NCBI GenBank assembly: GCA_947650285.1
Contig: CANTFL010000363.1
Coordinates: forward strand, 62,001-126,000
Reading direction: 5' to 3'
Length of the DNA stretch: 64,000 nt
DNA from: Hyaloperonospora brassicae
Lineage: Eukaryota; Oomycota; Peronosporomycetes; Peronosporales; Peronosporaceae
In this document: piece by piece, positions 11,952 to 22,848 of the stretch
How positions within the stretch are numbered: the stretch's first letter is position 1
Layout: every line of letters begins with the position of its first letter
Made by a program: the position numbers and the translations under genes
Notes under the pieces: model-generated
Database searches by the model: none
What the model saw: only the letters and a program-made list of their open reading frames with translations
What the model was told of the DNA's origin: nothing

Positions 11952-12387
11952 TGTAACGGGTGAGCCGTTACATGTAAATTGGTACGAATGCATCAATTTT
12001 TTGAATATTATCTATTTCAATAATATTCAATCCACACCACTCGAGAAGAGGTGGTGAAGGCCGAATATTACCCAAGGCGGCAATTATCTTACGTGCTCTA
12101 CTTATTAGTTGACGTATGCGGTACATCAACCAAGTTAACCACCAATCGCTGCTGGACGCGTGCAATGAATGGTGAGCAAGAACCAAATAGGAGACTGTAT
12201 TTTAACATAATTAGACCAAGACTTAATATGATTACATTGAAACTTTGAGATATCGAATACAGTTCTTTTTCTACTCCAACAGAGCTTCCGAGCTCTGTTT
12301 ACTTCCTCGCGCTTCCTCAAGCCATGAGTACGTGACGTCGGGACCACGAAGCCTTGTGTTCTGGTAACACAAAGACTTACCAGTTAT
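11952..12387 (+). repeat. 3' LTR of copy 1 (old subtype)
   Basis: Begins TGTAACGGGTGAGCCGTTAC, the family's start palindrome, and keeps the central block CACCAATCGCTGCTGGACGC. It is much more diverged from the 5' LTR than LTR pairs in A or B. Its last 100 bases are closest to the solo LTR at 45447-45888. The 3' boundary is set by alignment and may be off by a few bases. Confidence 0.7.
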
Positions 12388-15089
12388 CTGGCAAGAGCGT
12401 GCTCTGTTAAAGATAAGTATGTAGTCGTCATAGCCTTTATTATGAAGCAAGATGATAGTCCATTTGTGATATTGTAGGCGGCTCGCCGAATCGGAGCAGA
12501 TGATGTTTAATGGCTATCATTGCAGAAATTATAAATAAAGGTTTATTCTCTTTAAAATGTTGTTCGGGACATCTCCACATGCCGCTTTGTACATGTTTAA
12601 ATCGTTAGATCACTGGATTGTATCCTTTCGACGTCTTTGTCCATATCTCAACGGTTAGGGCGCGTCGCAAGTTTGAGCAACGAGCAGCTGCTATCCGCAA
12701 TTTAGCTACAGGAGTAAATATAGGTAGCAAAATTGCGTACAACAGCTGTTCGTTGTTCGAATTTGAGACGCGCACTAGACGTTTAGGTCGAAACAAAGAC
12801 GTCAAAGGCGGAAAAAAGATGATTGAACAGCGTTCTACCATGGACTTCGCTTAAATGTGATGCCACACCAACGCAAAATGATCCTCAATTGACTAATATT
12901 TTTATGAAAGGATCTTAATTAATGTGTAAAATTGTACTCACCGTGTTGTAGCGTTCGAAATTCGACACCATCTTCTACTTTCATCCTAGTTGGCCCGATA
13001 CAGTCGATGTATTGTGTAAATTGGAGCCTCTTCTCACGTTTCTATAAGCATGATCTGTTAGGTCCGTGCGCGTCAAAGGTAAGCGCTACACTGCGCAGGG
13101 ACCCGGCGAAATACAGGCGTCCTCTATTTCCGCGAGCTCTTGCGTACTCGCCGGATACGGCGTGTTCACTTCTTGGCTATGATACCCCCAAGTAGAAGCC
13201 AGGACGTCATTGCCTACTCCCGCAGTGGTGAGTTAATCTAGTTAGTGTAAAACAAGTCTAGGGGGGTCAACCAAATGTTTTTAATGCCCCCCCCCCCGGA
13301 AGTCTCTGCGCAGTGTTGCGCACACCTTCATGTATCAAAACTTAAATTGACCAAGCTGATGATCAGAAGGCATTGTTGGTTCTCCACCAAAATTTATCGT
13401 ACACCAAGCATTCAGGACTACGACACGTAAAATCTGTCAATTAAACTTGCCGCTTCTGGTCTTAAGTAAGTACAAATGGCAGTTGGATCAGCGACATCTA
13501 ATTCGATCACCACACTGTTGCATTAAGTGCACGCATCTTCTTCAAAAATGCTCAATAGTATGACATGTAGTTCTTCGCTCTCTCTTATTTCCGATCTTTC
13601 TCTACCGAATGGATCCATGACTAAAAATTTGCACGCAACTAAAAGTGACAGAAACAACAATTGAGGTCGGCTCCACCGCTACCGCTGCAGCTTAAGAAGA
13701 ATTTTAGCTCCGCGCGGAGCTTAAATGCTTAGAGTCACTAGAAAATTGACGCCAATATTGAATGCAAGATCCCTGTTTGTTGGGCTTTCACATTGTTAGT
13801 AATAAGGAAAGTCCTTACCCCGGAATTTACAAATATCGCCACTTTTCCAGACGCGCTATTCTCTTCCCTCCCGTGAGACAGTGGCGACCCTTGTTGCCAG
13901 TGCGGATTCTTCTAAAAACCTAGCTTAATCAAAAATAGAGCAATTTACCTCATCATGGGTAAGGACATGCTTTTATTGGATAAGTGATGCCAACGGTAAG
14001 GCTTGTATAGGCATCTGTCGTTAGGCCGTCAGCCATTTGATCCGAGTATTAACTATAAACCCTTGGACACTTCTATTATATATTACAATTGGACTAACTA
14101 TTTTCTCCCTAAAATTCATGCTGGACTTGCTTCTATAAGCCTGGCTCAAACTCACAATGGCGGTCGTATGCGTCTGTGGGTCTTGTGGCCGCTACAAGTC
14201 GTATGCTCTAAATTCTATTTGAGGAAGAACGGACGGTTTTTTTTGACGCTATCGTAATTCAATCCATCTCCCTCGGTTAGGATGCATATGCCGGTTAAGG
14301 AATTAGTGCTCTTCGAAAGTAATGGATGTGGAGGCCAACGGAATAGGGAAACAAAGGTCCGCACACCAAGGGAAGGGTGACGCATAAATTGATATTACGC
14401 AAGTTAAGTGATTATTCGAGTAGAAGTATGATCCAACAAAGGGATATCACATCCAATGTAGTTTAAACATCGCGAGAACGAGTCGATTTCGGTCTCTCAT
14501 CGGAAAGCCGGGTCCCTCATTGTTGACCTCGATCCATTTTTGGTGGACTTGTTCCCTCATCGATAGACCTCAGTCCCACAAGGTCACATGACACCTGGTT
14601 AGTCAAAACAAGGAGTCAGCTCTTAAGGAAAGGATAAAGTAATAATCTTGGTGGCTCGAACTACTTTGAATATCGCAATGTACTGTCCACGTGGCAAGTA
14701 CTCGTCAAGCTAAAAGAAACGTTTTAGGGCTTTTCGCCCATTCCAAGGAAGGATATAATTTGGCTTTATGCTCAAGACAGTTGCGACGCAAGACCAGATG
14801 CAAACAGAAACTCAGCAAGTGTTTATCCTGCGATTTGGTCTATAGTAAAACCACCTCAGAAATCGGGTACAGGATCGGGTCTCCTCAGCCCTGTAGTTGG
14901 GGACTTAAAATATCAGCCAGGTGGATATAACCCCTGAATTAACCAGTGAAAAGTTCAGAAGCAAAACTCTCCACGAAGAATTTGCTTAAAGTCCACCATC
15001 GACATATTCGATCGATTAAACACCTATTAGCCCGCAAAGTAAAGAATATCAACTCGACCACACGTATTTTTTATTCGAAGTTGACATGT
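12388..15089. other. Gene-free decayed sequence
   Basis: No recognisable gene. It contains an 11-base C run at 13287-13297 and one block (12638-12724) related to 43729-43816, listed separately. Open frames here are short and without motifs. Confidence 0.5.
12638..12724 (+). repeat. Repeat Y, copy 1 (related to 43729-43816)
   Basis: Direct-orientation similarity by eye of roughly 70-75 percent over about 87 bases, anchored by TCTTTGTCCATAT and AGGAGT. The same reading frame in both gives F-V-H-I followed by R-A and R-A-A pairs, so it may be a coding remnant. A 20-base block at 12557-12576 also matches 43866-43885, but in inverted orientation. Confidence 0.4.
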
Positions 15090-15310
15090 GTATCCCCACC
15101 ACAAGTCTCCCAGGAATTGCGATCCACGAGCCGACGGGTACAAAAAGTGAGTCAAGAACCATACGCGGCGTTAGCGTGCCTCCTCTGAAAGTCGGCAGTC
15201 CATAACAGTGAGAGGTTTAGGGTCTCATCACACAGTCCGAAAATTCCCTCTACCACAACGGTGATCGAACCCGGATATTCGGCTAACGCGGGATAGCACC
15301 GCGAATCCCA
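15090..15310 (-). repeat. Dispersed repeat X, copy 2 (decayed)
   Basis: Best matching partner of the copies at 90-330 and 41240-41440. On the minus strand it includes a sequence resembling an RNA polymerase III B box (GGGTTCGATCACC at about 15263-15275) followed by GTTGTGGTAG, the GGACTGCCGA block and a GTACCCGTCGG block. A tRNA-derived SINE would explain this, but a coding remnant is also possible. Confidence 0.45.
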
Positions 15311-18300
15311 GAAAGACGAAGAGGTTAAAACCAAGGCAAGATAAAGCCAACGACCGAAGATGCACTGGAAGGCCAATCGCCAGTGGAAAAGACACATGGA
15401 AACGAAGCACAAACCGGAACCTTAAGCGTGAACCGGTCAACACAGTCAGAAGGAAAAAAATTGGAGAGAAATCTATATATCATCCATTGTTTTCGAAGTG
15501 GATTATATATGTAATCTATCGATCTTGCTTCAGGCGACCATCATCGAAATATGTAGCTTAAAAGGCTAATGTCTCCAAATATAAAACACAACATTTTTTG
15601 CTCCAACTGCCTGAAGACGACTGAGAATGAAAGTACAATTGACACCCATGTGGTCGCCTCCAAAGCGTCAGAACAGCTTATCTGGTAGACGCGGATATGA
15701 CGATAATTTAACGTCGACACAAGCTTGGTGTCTTTCCGGAGAGTGACTTTATGACGAAGACCCTCGAGATATGGTTGCTTTACCAACTCGGTGGACCGGA
15801 GTCAACCCTGCCAAATCTTCGGACGACACGAGACGCAATCACCGCTATCATAGACCTCTTTCGAGAAGCATACATGGTATCAGGAGGTTTGGAGCAGTAA
15901 AACTTATTTGCTTTGGGTTTTGACCACATCTAAACAATGTTAGTGAAATCACAAGTACATGGGAATATTCTTTGGAGCAAGCCTACATATTGCGACTTTA
16001 ATTATTAGTAGTATGTAAATAAATCCTGCAGACATATGTTGACGCGGAGTTAAAAAGATCGTTTTATAACTCCGTGTAGCACATAGACTGAATAGCCGGA
16101 AAAATTAGAGGGATATAGACTTCGCGAAGGACGAAGGCTCGAGACAGCCCTAATTCTGGTGTCAATTGTTTAAGATGCCGTACAATTCTGGATGTAGAAA
16201 TGGAATCAGTCAACTCACTCGAGTATTTCCCCGAATATATGGACCTCGAAAAACCTCTGTATAGAATGTCAAATGCTACACTGGGAGGGAACCCAAGTGA
16301 CCCTTAGCACTAAACGCTCAGCGAACCCAAATCATACAAAGGATTACACAGGACAAATTAAGACGAGGACCGAGCACGCAGCTCAATGACCACCTTCAAG
16401 GCTATATTTAATAAGGAATAGGAGCCAGACGGCAAAAAATTGTCTTGTGGTCAAGGAAGTGTCGACAAATTTGGAGAAGGACTAATATCGACAACTTGGT
16501 TCATCCATCTAAAGAAGCCAAATAATATGTTGTAAGATTTCTAGATTTCATTATATTGTTTATGGATATCAGTTGCTCGCTAGTACTAACATTTAAAAGG
16601 AAGCCAGATGGATTTATGCAAGACAACCTATACCGCCTGAATATGATCATACTAAGGGCAAATTTGTAGATCGAAGACAGATTGATTAAGATAATAATAA
16701 TTACAGGTCAAGCACTACATTGAATTTTCCATGAACCAATGCTAGTAAAGCAGTTGAATGTGCTACGTCTGTCGGATGTGAAATATTTGGAAATAGTACC
16801 GAAGTCGCGTCAGCAAACGAGGGTACGGCAAAGTGATATACTGTTTCAATCGAGCAGGTTATTTTAAAAGTCATCTGCCCTCCCTTTTACCGACCAAGGG
16901 ACATGATACGCCATCTAGTCCATGTAGTTTGGATGGCCCCGGATGAATCGAGTTATATAAACTCAGACTAGGACAACTTGGACAACGAATTAAGTTTACG
17001 TCGAGTGCACCCAATGAAGACATTGTATAGAAGTACCAGGTAAGAGAAGTTCGAGGGACCAAACTGGCCAACTTCAGCACCAGGCAGGGTACACGATACC
17101 CCGCGCATCTTCGGCTGCTTCAAATACGAGCTTTTCTCGCTTCGTGTCCAGGAAGCATGGTGATTTGAGATGCTCATAGTGGATGACCTGTGACCACTGT
17201 GGAAAGAAATTTCACCCTTCGAAAATATGTATTAAGTTGGACAAGGGTGTGTAAAGTCTCATGAAGTTGAGAGGTGCCAGATGAAATTAATGGACTATGT
17301 GATTTTTCGGTGGTTTGAACCAACCAAGAACTCCTAAATGTTGCCGGAGAAGGCCGGAACGATGACACATTAAGACGCTTGCCAGGTTCAAAACTGGTAT
17401 GAGTCAATTGTTATATAATATGTATCTTTACGTATGTGGAAAGACATACGAGAAAAAGAGGAATACTCCTACAAAGAAATTTAATTCGTATATCGAATAT
17501 TGAAATAAAAACGATGGTCGATGAAGTGCCTATAGATGATCCTAACGATTTTGTTCAAGAAAATATATTGATGGAGTGAATCTGTTGCCGAGAGAATGAA
17601 GGGGGTATCAAAAATACTATGCCACTAGTAAAAGTTTAGACAATTAAAAGTCTCTGGGAAGATCAACGGTGATCGCGTAAGATATTTGATTAATAGGGGT
17701 GCCGAAATATAAATCTTACACTAAACTTTTCTCCGTAGGCAGGCTCTCGAATCGACGAATAAAATGACACGATTGCGTTGGTATTGATAAACCCTTGTAT
17801 ACAACGGCAAGGCGTACTCGCATCAAGATTACTTAAGACTAAACCGTGGTGCCCATCGTTTAAGTTATTCTTAGGCTCTACGGTGAGCTAAGACGTGATC
17901 TCGGGCATTAATTTCTTGTTATCTGCAGAAATTCGGTAAGGGCTTGGTGAAACGAACGCTTTGTCTTACCTATAGAGTTCGCGCGCAACTATCTGAAAGT
18001 TGGAAGGTTGATGATATATGAGTATCAGACGTAAAGTTAGTCTAGTAAGCACGTATCCGTGCTGGTATGTATGTGGAGATATTCGGGGAAGTGGATTTTT
18101 ATTATATAAATTGTGGGTTACACGAGAAGAACGATAGGTCATAAATATGACGTGGGGGTGGGACGTCGACAATTGTTTAAAGTAACAAACGTAAGCTCTA
18201 TTCCTATAATATTCCCTGATAACACAAGTTTAGATTGTTTGACTAAATACAAAATTCCAAGAGCGCAAGGTTTTGTTTCGGTGGAATCGTGAACTTACGC

Positions 18301-21300
18301 TGAAAGGATAAATGAACGTATTAAGCCACCACTGATTCGGTCGACTCTCAGGTGAACCTCATGAAAGAGTACGAGAGGCCTTAAAGAAAAAAGCAGCGTA
18401 TTAAACCCGTGTTCAGTTTGCAGGGTCCAAAGTTACCGATTTCCAATAATGAATATGTCACACAGACAGATGCCCGGGAAAAAAATGCGATTCTGTAAAG
18501 AAGAGATGTATCTACGGACAATGGCCGCTAAAGAACTAATCACACTCGAAGATAAACCACCTGTTGAAGCCACAGACAATGAGGAGGGACCCATGATGGG
18601 TGGATCAGCACATACAGATGGTCAAGTATGCGTTTTTAAGAGCGAAAACATTTAAACCACAAAACAATTCAGGATAAGTTACCAAAGGAAGGTAAAAACC
18701 TCACTTAAAACTATTGGGTAATAAATCTTACAGATTACAGAACCAGATAGAATTTCTTTTGAAGAGAAGGTACGACTGCGACAGATGACATAAAAAAACG
18801 AAATCTATTGAGAGGAAAATGTAAGCCTTACCACCCGCCACCCCAGGGGTAAATGCAATATTAATGTGGGAAATGCAAAGTTAATTACGCAACGCACACG
18901 AAAGGGGCCCCTCAAAAATTGAGTAGATAGACGACTTTTTCAAGGGGTTTCTATCTGCAAGATATATTCATACCCTTAAAATCTCTATAGACTAGTACAA
19001 TTGTGATTATTGTGAAGAAATATGGCGTGTAAATTATAGTGTGTCGACACCCGATTGGTAAATGTCGTGACTTAACTCACGATCTACTCTATGACTCTGG
19101 TTAATGAATTATAAGACGGTCCTTATGGTTCATTAGGATACATTTATTTAGACATGGCGAGCAGTTTTTGGGTCGTCAGTATCACCAAGAGGGTAAGAAT
19201 GATCTTTGCTTTCGTCAATCCTCTAAGCTGTAAAATGGCTCCGGACGCCACTCATCCTTAATTATGCGTCTTAGATATACCTGCGACAATTGAATAACGC
19301 TTTATATAAGTTTTACGAAGTTATTGAGTGGTGACCAGACCATACAAAAGATATTTTCGCGACGGGGAACAAGATGTACAGTTGGGTCACTCGATATTAA
19401 ACCGACGGTCATATATATATACATATCGATGACATGATTATTCCAGCAGAAATATAAGATATGTTACATAAGAAGGGAGCTGTTAGATAAGTCTGACAAT
19501 TAAAATTTGCTAGTCAGCGTAGCCAAGGGCTCGTAAGCGTGTTGGGACGTCAACTTCCTCGGAAATCGGTCATCTTAAAGGAGACTAACGGCCCACCTCA
19601 ATGACCTTCAATCTTTGACTATTAACCCTTGCTGACAATATTTATGACTATGGAATTGCTTCTTGAAATTGTTTTTCAAATGTAATAGATTAATAAAAGC
19701 CTGTGCTTAATGTGCGTCAATTTAAACTAATTGAGAAAGGTGGAATTTTTGCAGGGCGGTCTAAGATAAAGAAAAGCGATGGTGTTACTACCAGGAGGAT
19801 AGGACAGATAACATAGTCGTAATTGCACGGAGATTTTGCCATGATTAAAATGAAATTGATACAGCACCCTTTCCAACTTGTCCAAACTAGCCTTGATCAT
19901 TGTCTCTGCGAGTGATTGTGCTATCTCGGCGTCTTTAGTAAAGGAAAAAAAGGCCTACTCATGACATTATCATTACGAGCCAGACCGTTACGGTGATTAA
20001 ATAAATGCACATTACTGGGGGAAAGGAGTATTGTCCTTACTGCGGATACTACTAATACGATAAACGAGGTTGGGACCCGTCCCCTTATAGTCCTGAAGAG
20101 GAATTCAAAGTGAAAAATCTTTCAGGAAGCAATGGCGCCTGGGAAAATGGGACGTCCATTTGGGCCTGTGAACCGTTGATTTCGTGAAGGGTAAGATAAT
20201 CAACAAGGATGATGGTGTGACTATACTATCTATTGGCGAAGTGCCTAGACACATCGACTAAGAAATGCGGAGTTGTTAGTTTAATTTGGCTAGTGGGTCT
20301 TCGGTGAGATTTTCACAGAGAGATGATATTAAAATACGCGGTATCTCGCCGTCGCGCTTGTTCTAATATTCGTTAATATCTCTGAGATAAAAAAATGATT
20401 CACAGATGTATTATCATTTCATATATACTGATTTGTGTAATTATATATATCGATGACGACTCTGACATGATCGATACTGATTCGCTATAGCTGATCGATG
20501 TGTTTTCGAGAGCTGAAACGAATACTAACAAGCAATTATCGGTGTAGAGTGGAAGTTCCAATGTCGATGGCAGCCTATATTTTTGCTTACCAATGACCTT
20601 TATCTAACATTTGGACCAGTTGTTGGACGCGTGTGATCTAGATATGCTGTTCATCATCCTGTTTCAAGTTGATTTTGGAAGCCGAAAGGTATTATATTTC
20701 GTTCGTCAAGCGTCTTTGGCCGGACGGGAAGCTCACTTGGCGGGATAGGGATTAATTATTGATATTTTGTCCAGACCAAAATTTGTGCGGCGCATTATAT
20801 TCGGTAGCACGTTTTATTACAGCCTATTACGAAACACTTCGCATTCTACAACTCGTGCATTACGAGTTGCAGGGTCCTAGGTTCCATAAGATGAATTTTG
20901 CTGTTTTAGAACGTTAGTTTTTATTCAATACGCCTTTTTAGCGATGAACAGATGTCTTTTTACAATGTCAGAAGTGCTGAGATCGCCTTGATTGATAATA
21001 GGGTGAGTAGCGTCTGGTTTATGAGGAAAAAGGCGATTGCTATATGTCTCCATATCTGAGGATGGCAAAAGAAGTTTGGTTATAAAACTGTGATTGCGTT
21101 TACGTTGTTAAATACCTAGGTAGCTGGAATGTTAGAATTTAACCAGGCTATGGAGCTTTCACCAGGATGAAGACGGCTTACGGCCGGGGATGAAAACCGA
21201 AAATTGAGCTGTATTTATGTTTTTCTTATCTCCAAAAACGAGTGGCTGGTAGAAGCCGGTGACTCTTAGCCACTGATTTCGTGCCCTGTCTCCACCAGTT

Positions 21301-21474
21301 TTTGTTTTACCTATCACTGGTTAATTACATCTCATAATATACCTTTGGTAAAAACTCTGCTTCGTCAAATGCAGAGTGAAATCGATTGCGTGGTTGTGAG
21401 GGACGTAACTGCGGGTGGGTGGCAGTTCTGGTGAACCTCAAACACCAGGTCGTGAGTATCGGTCACAATTAACT
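15311..21474. other. Gene-free decayed sequence
   Basis: No gene that I can support. The region is AT-rich with scattered short frames. A K-R-K-P-D-G peptide near 16600 weakly recalls a copia RT motif, but nothing around it agrees. A frame of 68 codons at 18449-18655 has no recognised motif. The stretch is probably old, mutated transposon DNA. Confidence 0.5.
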
Positions 21475-21545
21475 TACAACGGCGAGACTCGAACCCGCAC
21501 TCACCCGATTGGAATCCCCTTCCCAAACGAATGAGCCAATCTGTT
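21475..21545 (-). ncRNA. tRNA-like sequence, probably the head of a SINE
   Basis: On the minus strand there is an A-box-like TGGCTCATTCG and, 43 bases on, a B box GGTTCGAGTCT, the spacing of real tRNA genes. The T arm (GCGGG, loop TTCGAGT, CTCGC) pairs with one G-T. The acceptor, D and anticodon stems do not form properly, so this is not a working tRNA. A tRNA-derived SINE or tRNA pseudogene fits. The body would run toward lower coordinates. No tail or target duplication is evident. Confidence 0.4.
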
Positions 21546-22277
21546 GCTCAGTCGATAACGCTAACATCCCACAACATAACCCTACCAAAGAACAATACAA
21601 CTAAGCTAATATGCAATATAAATCCTGCACATGTCGCCGCAACATCACTCACTAACATGGAATACTCGTGTTAGTAAATTCGTTCTTCTTTGGCACACGT
21701 GGTTGTAGTCTGAGCCATTCCATGTGCCATTCCGGCAGCTCTACTGGAAGCGATAGTGGTATTTATCGTCCATTTAATATTTATTCACGCGTTGGAGTTA
21801 TACGAAAAGTTATTCATGGTTGTTTGAGATATAAGAATGGTAATCCCTTCCTTACATCTTTAATAATTGAGTTACTTCGTTGTCTTCGCAATTCATAATT
21901 TTTTACACCAATAAACGCAAGTATGGCTGATACAATAATCCAGTATTATCGAAAGGTCATCGATTAGAGTTCTTCTACTATTTTATCACCGCCAAAGATC
22001 AGTCATTGCGAAAAGGAAAAAAAGACTACGTAATTTGTCCATTAGCCAAGCCATTCACCTCTTTCAAAAAAAGTGGACGAATTACTAATCGCAATTGATC
22101 CGCAAACAACTAAGACAGACCCCAATAAAGTCATGACCTACGGCCAAAGTAAAAAATTATCTGGAAGCCAAATTACTAAAATAGTCAACTGAATAAATGG
22201 AGAGTAGACCATATCGTGCGAATATATGAACTATTCCGGATTGGACGGCCGAATCAGGTGCAGCCGTATACGCGGCA
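21546..22277. other. Gene-free sequence flanking copy A
   Basis: No recognisable gene. A frame of 76 codons at 21668-21898 (plus) has no motif. The base sequence CGGCA abuts the LTR at 22278 and does not match the flank at the other end of copy A. Confidence 0.45.
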
Positions 22278-22716
22278 TGTAACGGGGCACTGTTGACTAC
22301 GTACTGGTTGACCAGTACGGAGTATACTTCCACTGACGACAGATGTCGACAGTGCCCTGCTAGGTGTTTAAGGAACACAGAGTAAGGAAAGGAGACCAAG
22401 TAGTCAGACTAGTCTCTGGTAAAAGTAAAACTGTATTAATATATTTAAGTCCTATAACTTCTTGAATCTTCTGTTGTCCTGACTTAATTATACCAATATA
22501 ACTGAATGTATGATGGCGTCTACTCACCACCCATTGCGCGCGTCTAGCAGCGATTGGTGGGTTGATACCATCACGATATTAACCAATGTGTAGACCCTTC
22601 GGTCATCTCAGCAATATCACCATGTCTGTGATATTGTTAAAACAATATTCGACTAAATATTCTTTATTGTCAAATTGTTTCAATGACAATTTCATGTAAC
22701 GGACCTTCCCGTTACA
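22278..22716 (-). repeat. 3' LTR of copy A
   Basis: 439 bp. On the minus strand it starts TGTAACGGGAAGG and ends GTGCCCCGTTACA. It differs from its partner at 29594-30032 in few places (for example near 22343 and 22703). The nested hairpin near the 3' end is preserved. Confidence 0.9.
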
Positions 22717-22735
22717 TCACCCCTCCCTTATCTGG
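22717..22735 (-). promoter_or_regulatory. Polypurine tract
   Basis: On the minus strand, AAGGGAGGGGTGA immediately precedes the 3' LTR. It is the plus-strand DNA primer site of copy A. Confidence 0.6.
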
Positions 22736-22848
22736 TAGTCACCGTGTGACCAACGAAAACTTGGTGGCCACCCGTTGGACACCAGTGGGACAGGCAGCAC
22801 TTGTTTGGTCAGACCCATTCACTCCTGACCGTGCCTAGTATAGTTAAC

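Larger units (their letters stand above)
2413..12387 (+). mobile_element. Ty3/gypsy chromovirus, copy 1 (mosaic, interrupted)
   Basis: Order of parts: LTR, primer site, gag, protease, RT start, 1,991-bp foreign insertion, RT end and RNase H, integrase, chromodomain, antisense ORF remnant, polypurine tract, LTR. The 5' LTR and gag are almost identical to copy A (22278-30032). From about 4.85 kb the sequence looks more like copy B (51372-59371). The part beyond about 8.4 kb is badly decayed. The two LTRs differ greatly from each other, which a single insertion would not give. The flanks (TACCG before, CTGGC after) do not match. It is non-functional. Confidence 0.85.

Noticed and set aside
13287..13297. 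Poly-C run
   Set aside because: A simple homopolymer with no other sign of a regulatory or telomere-like structure.
16590..16640. Possible copia RT motif (K-R-K-P-D-G)
   Set aside because: Only one short motif; no catalytic YVDD box or integrase nearby in any frame.
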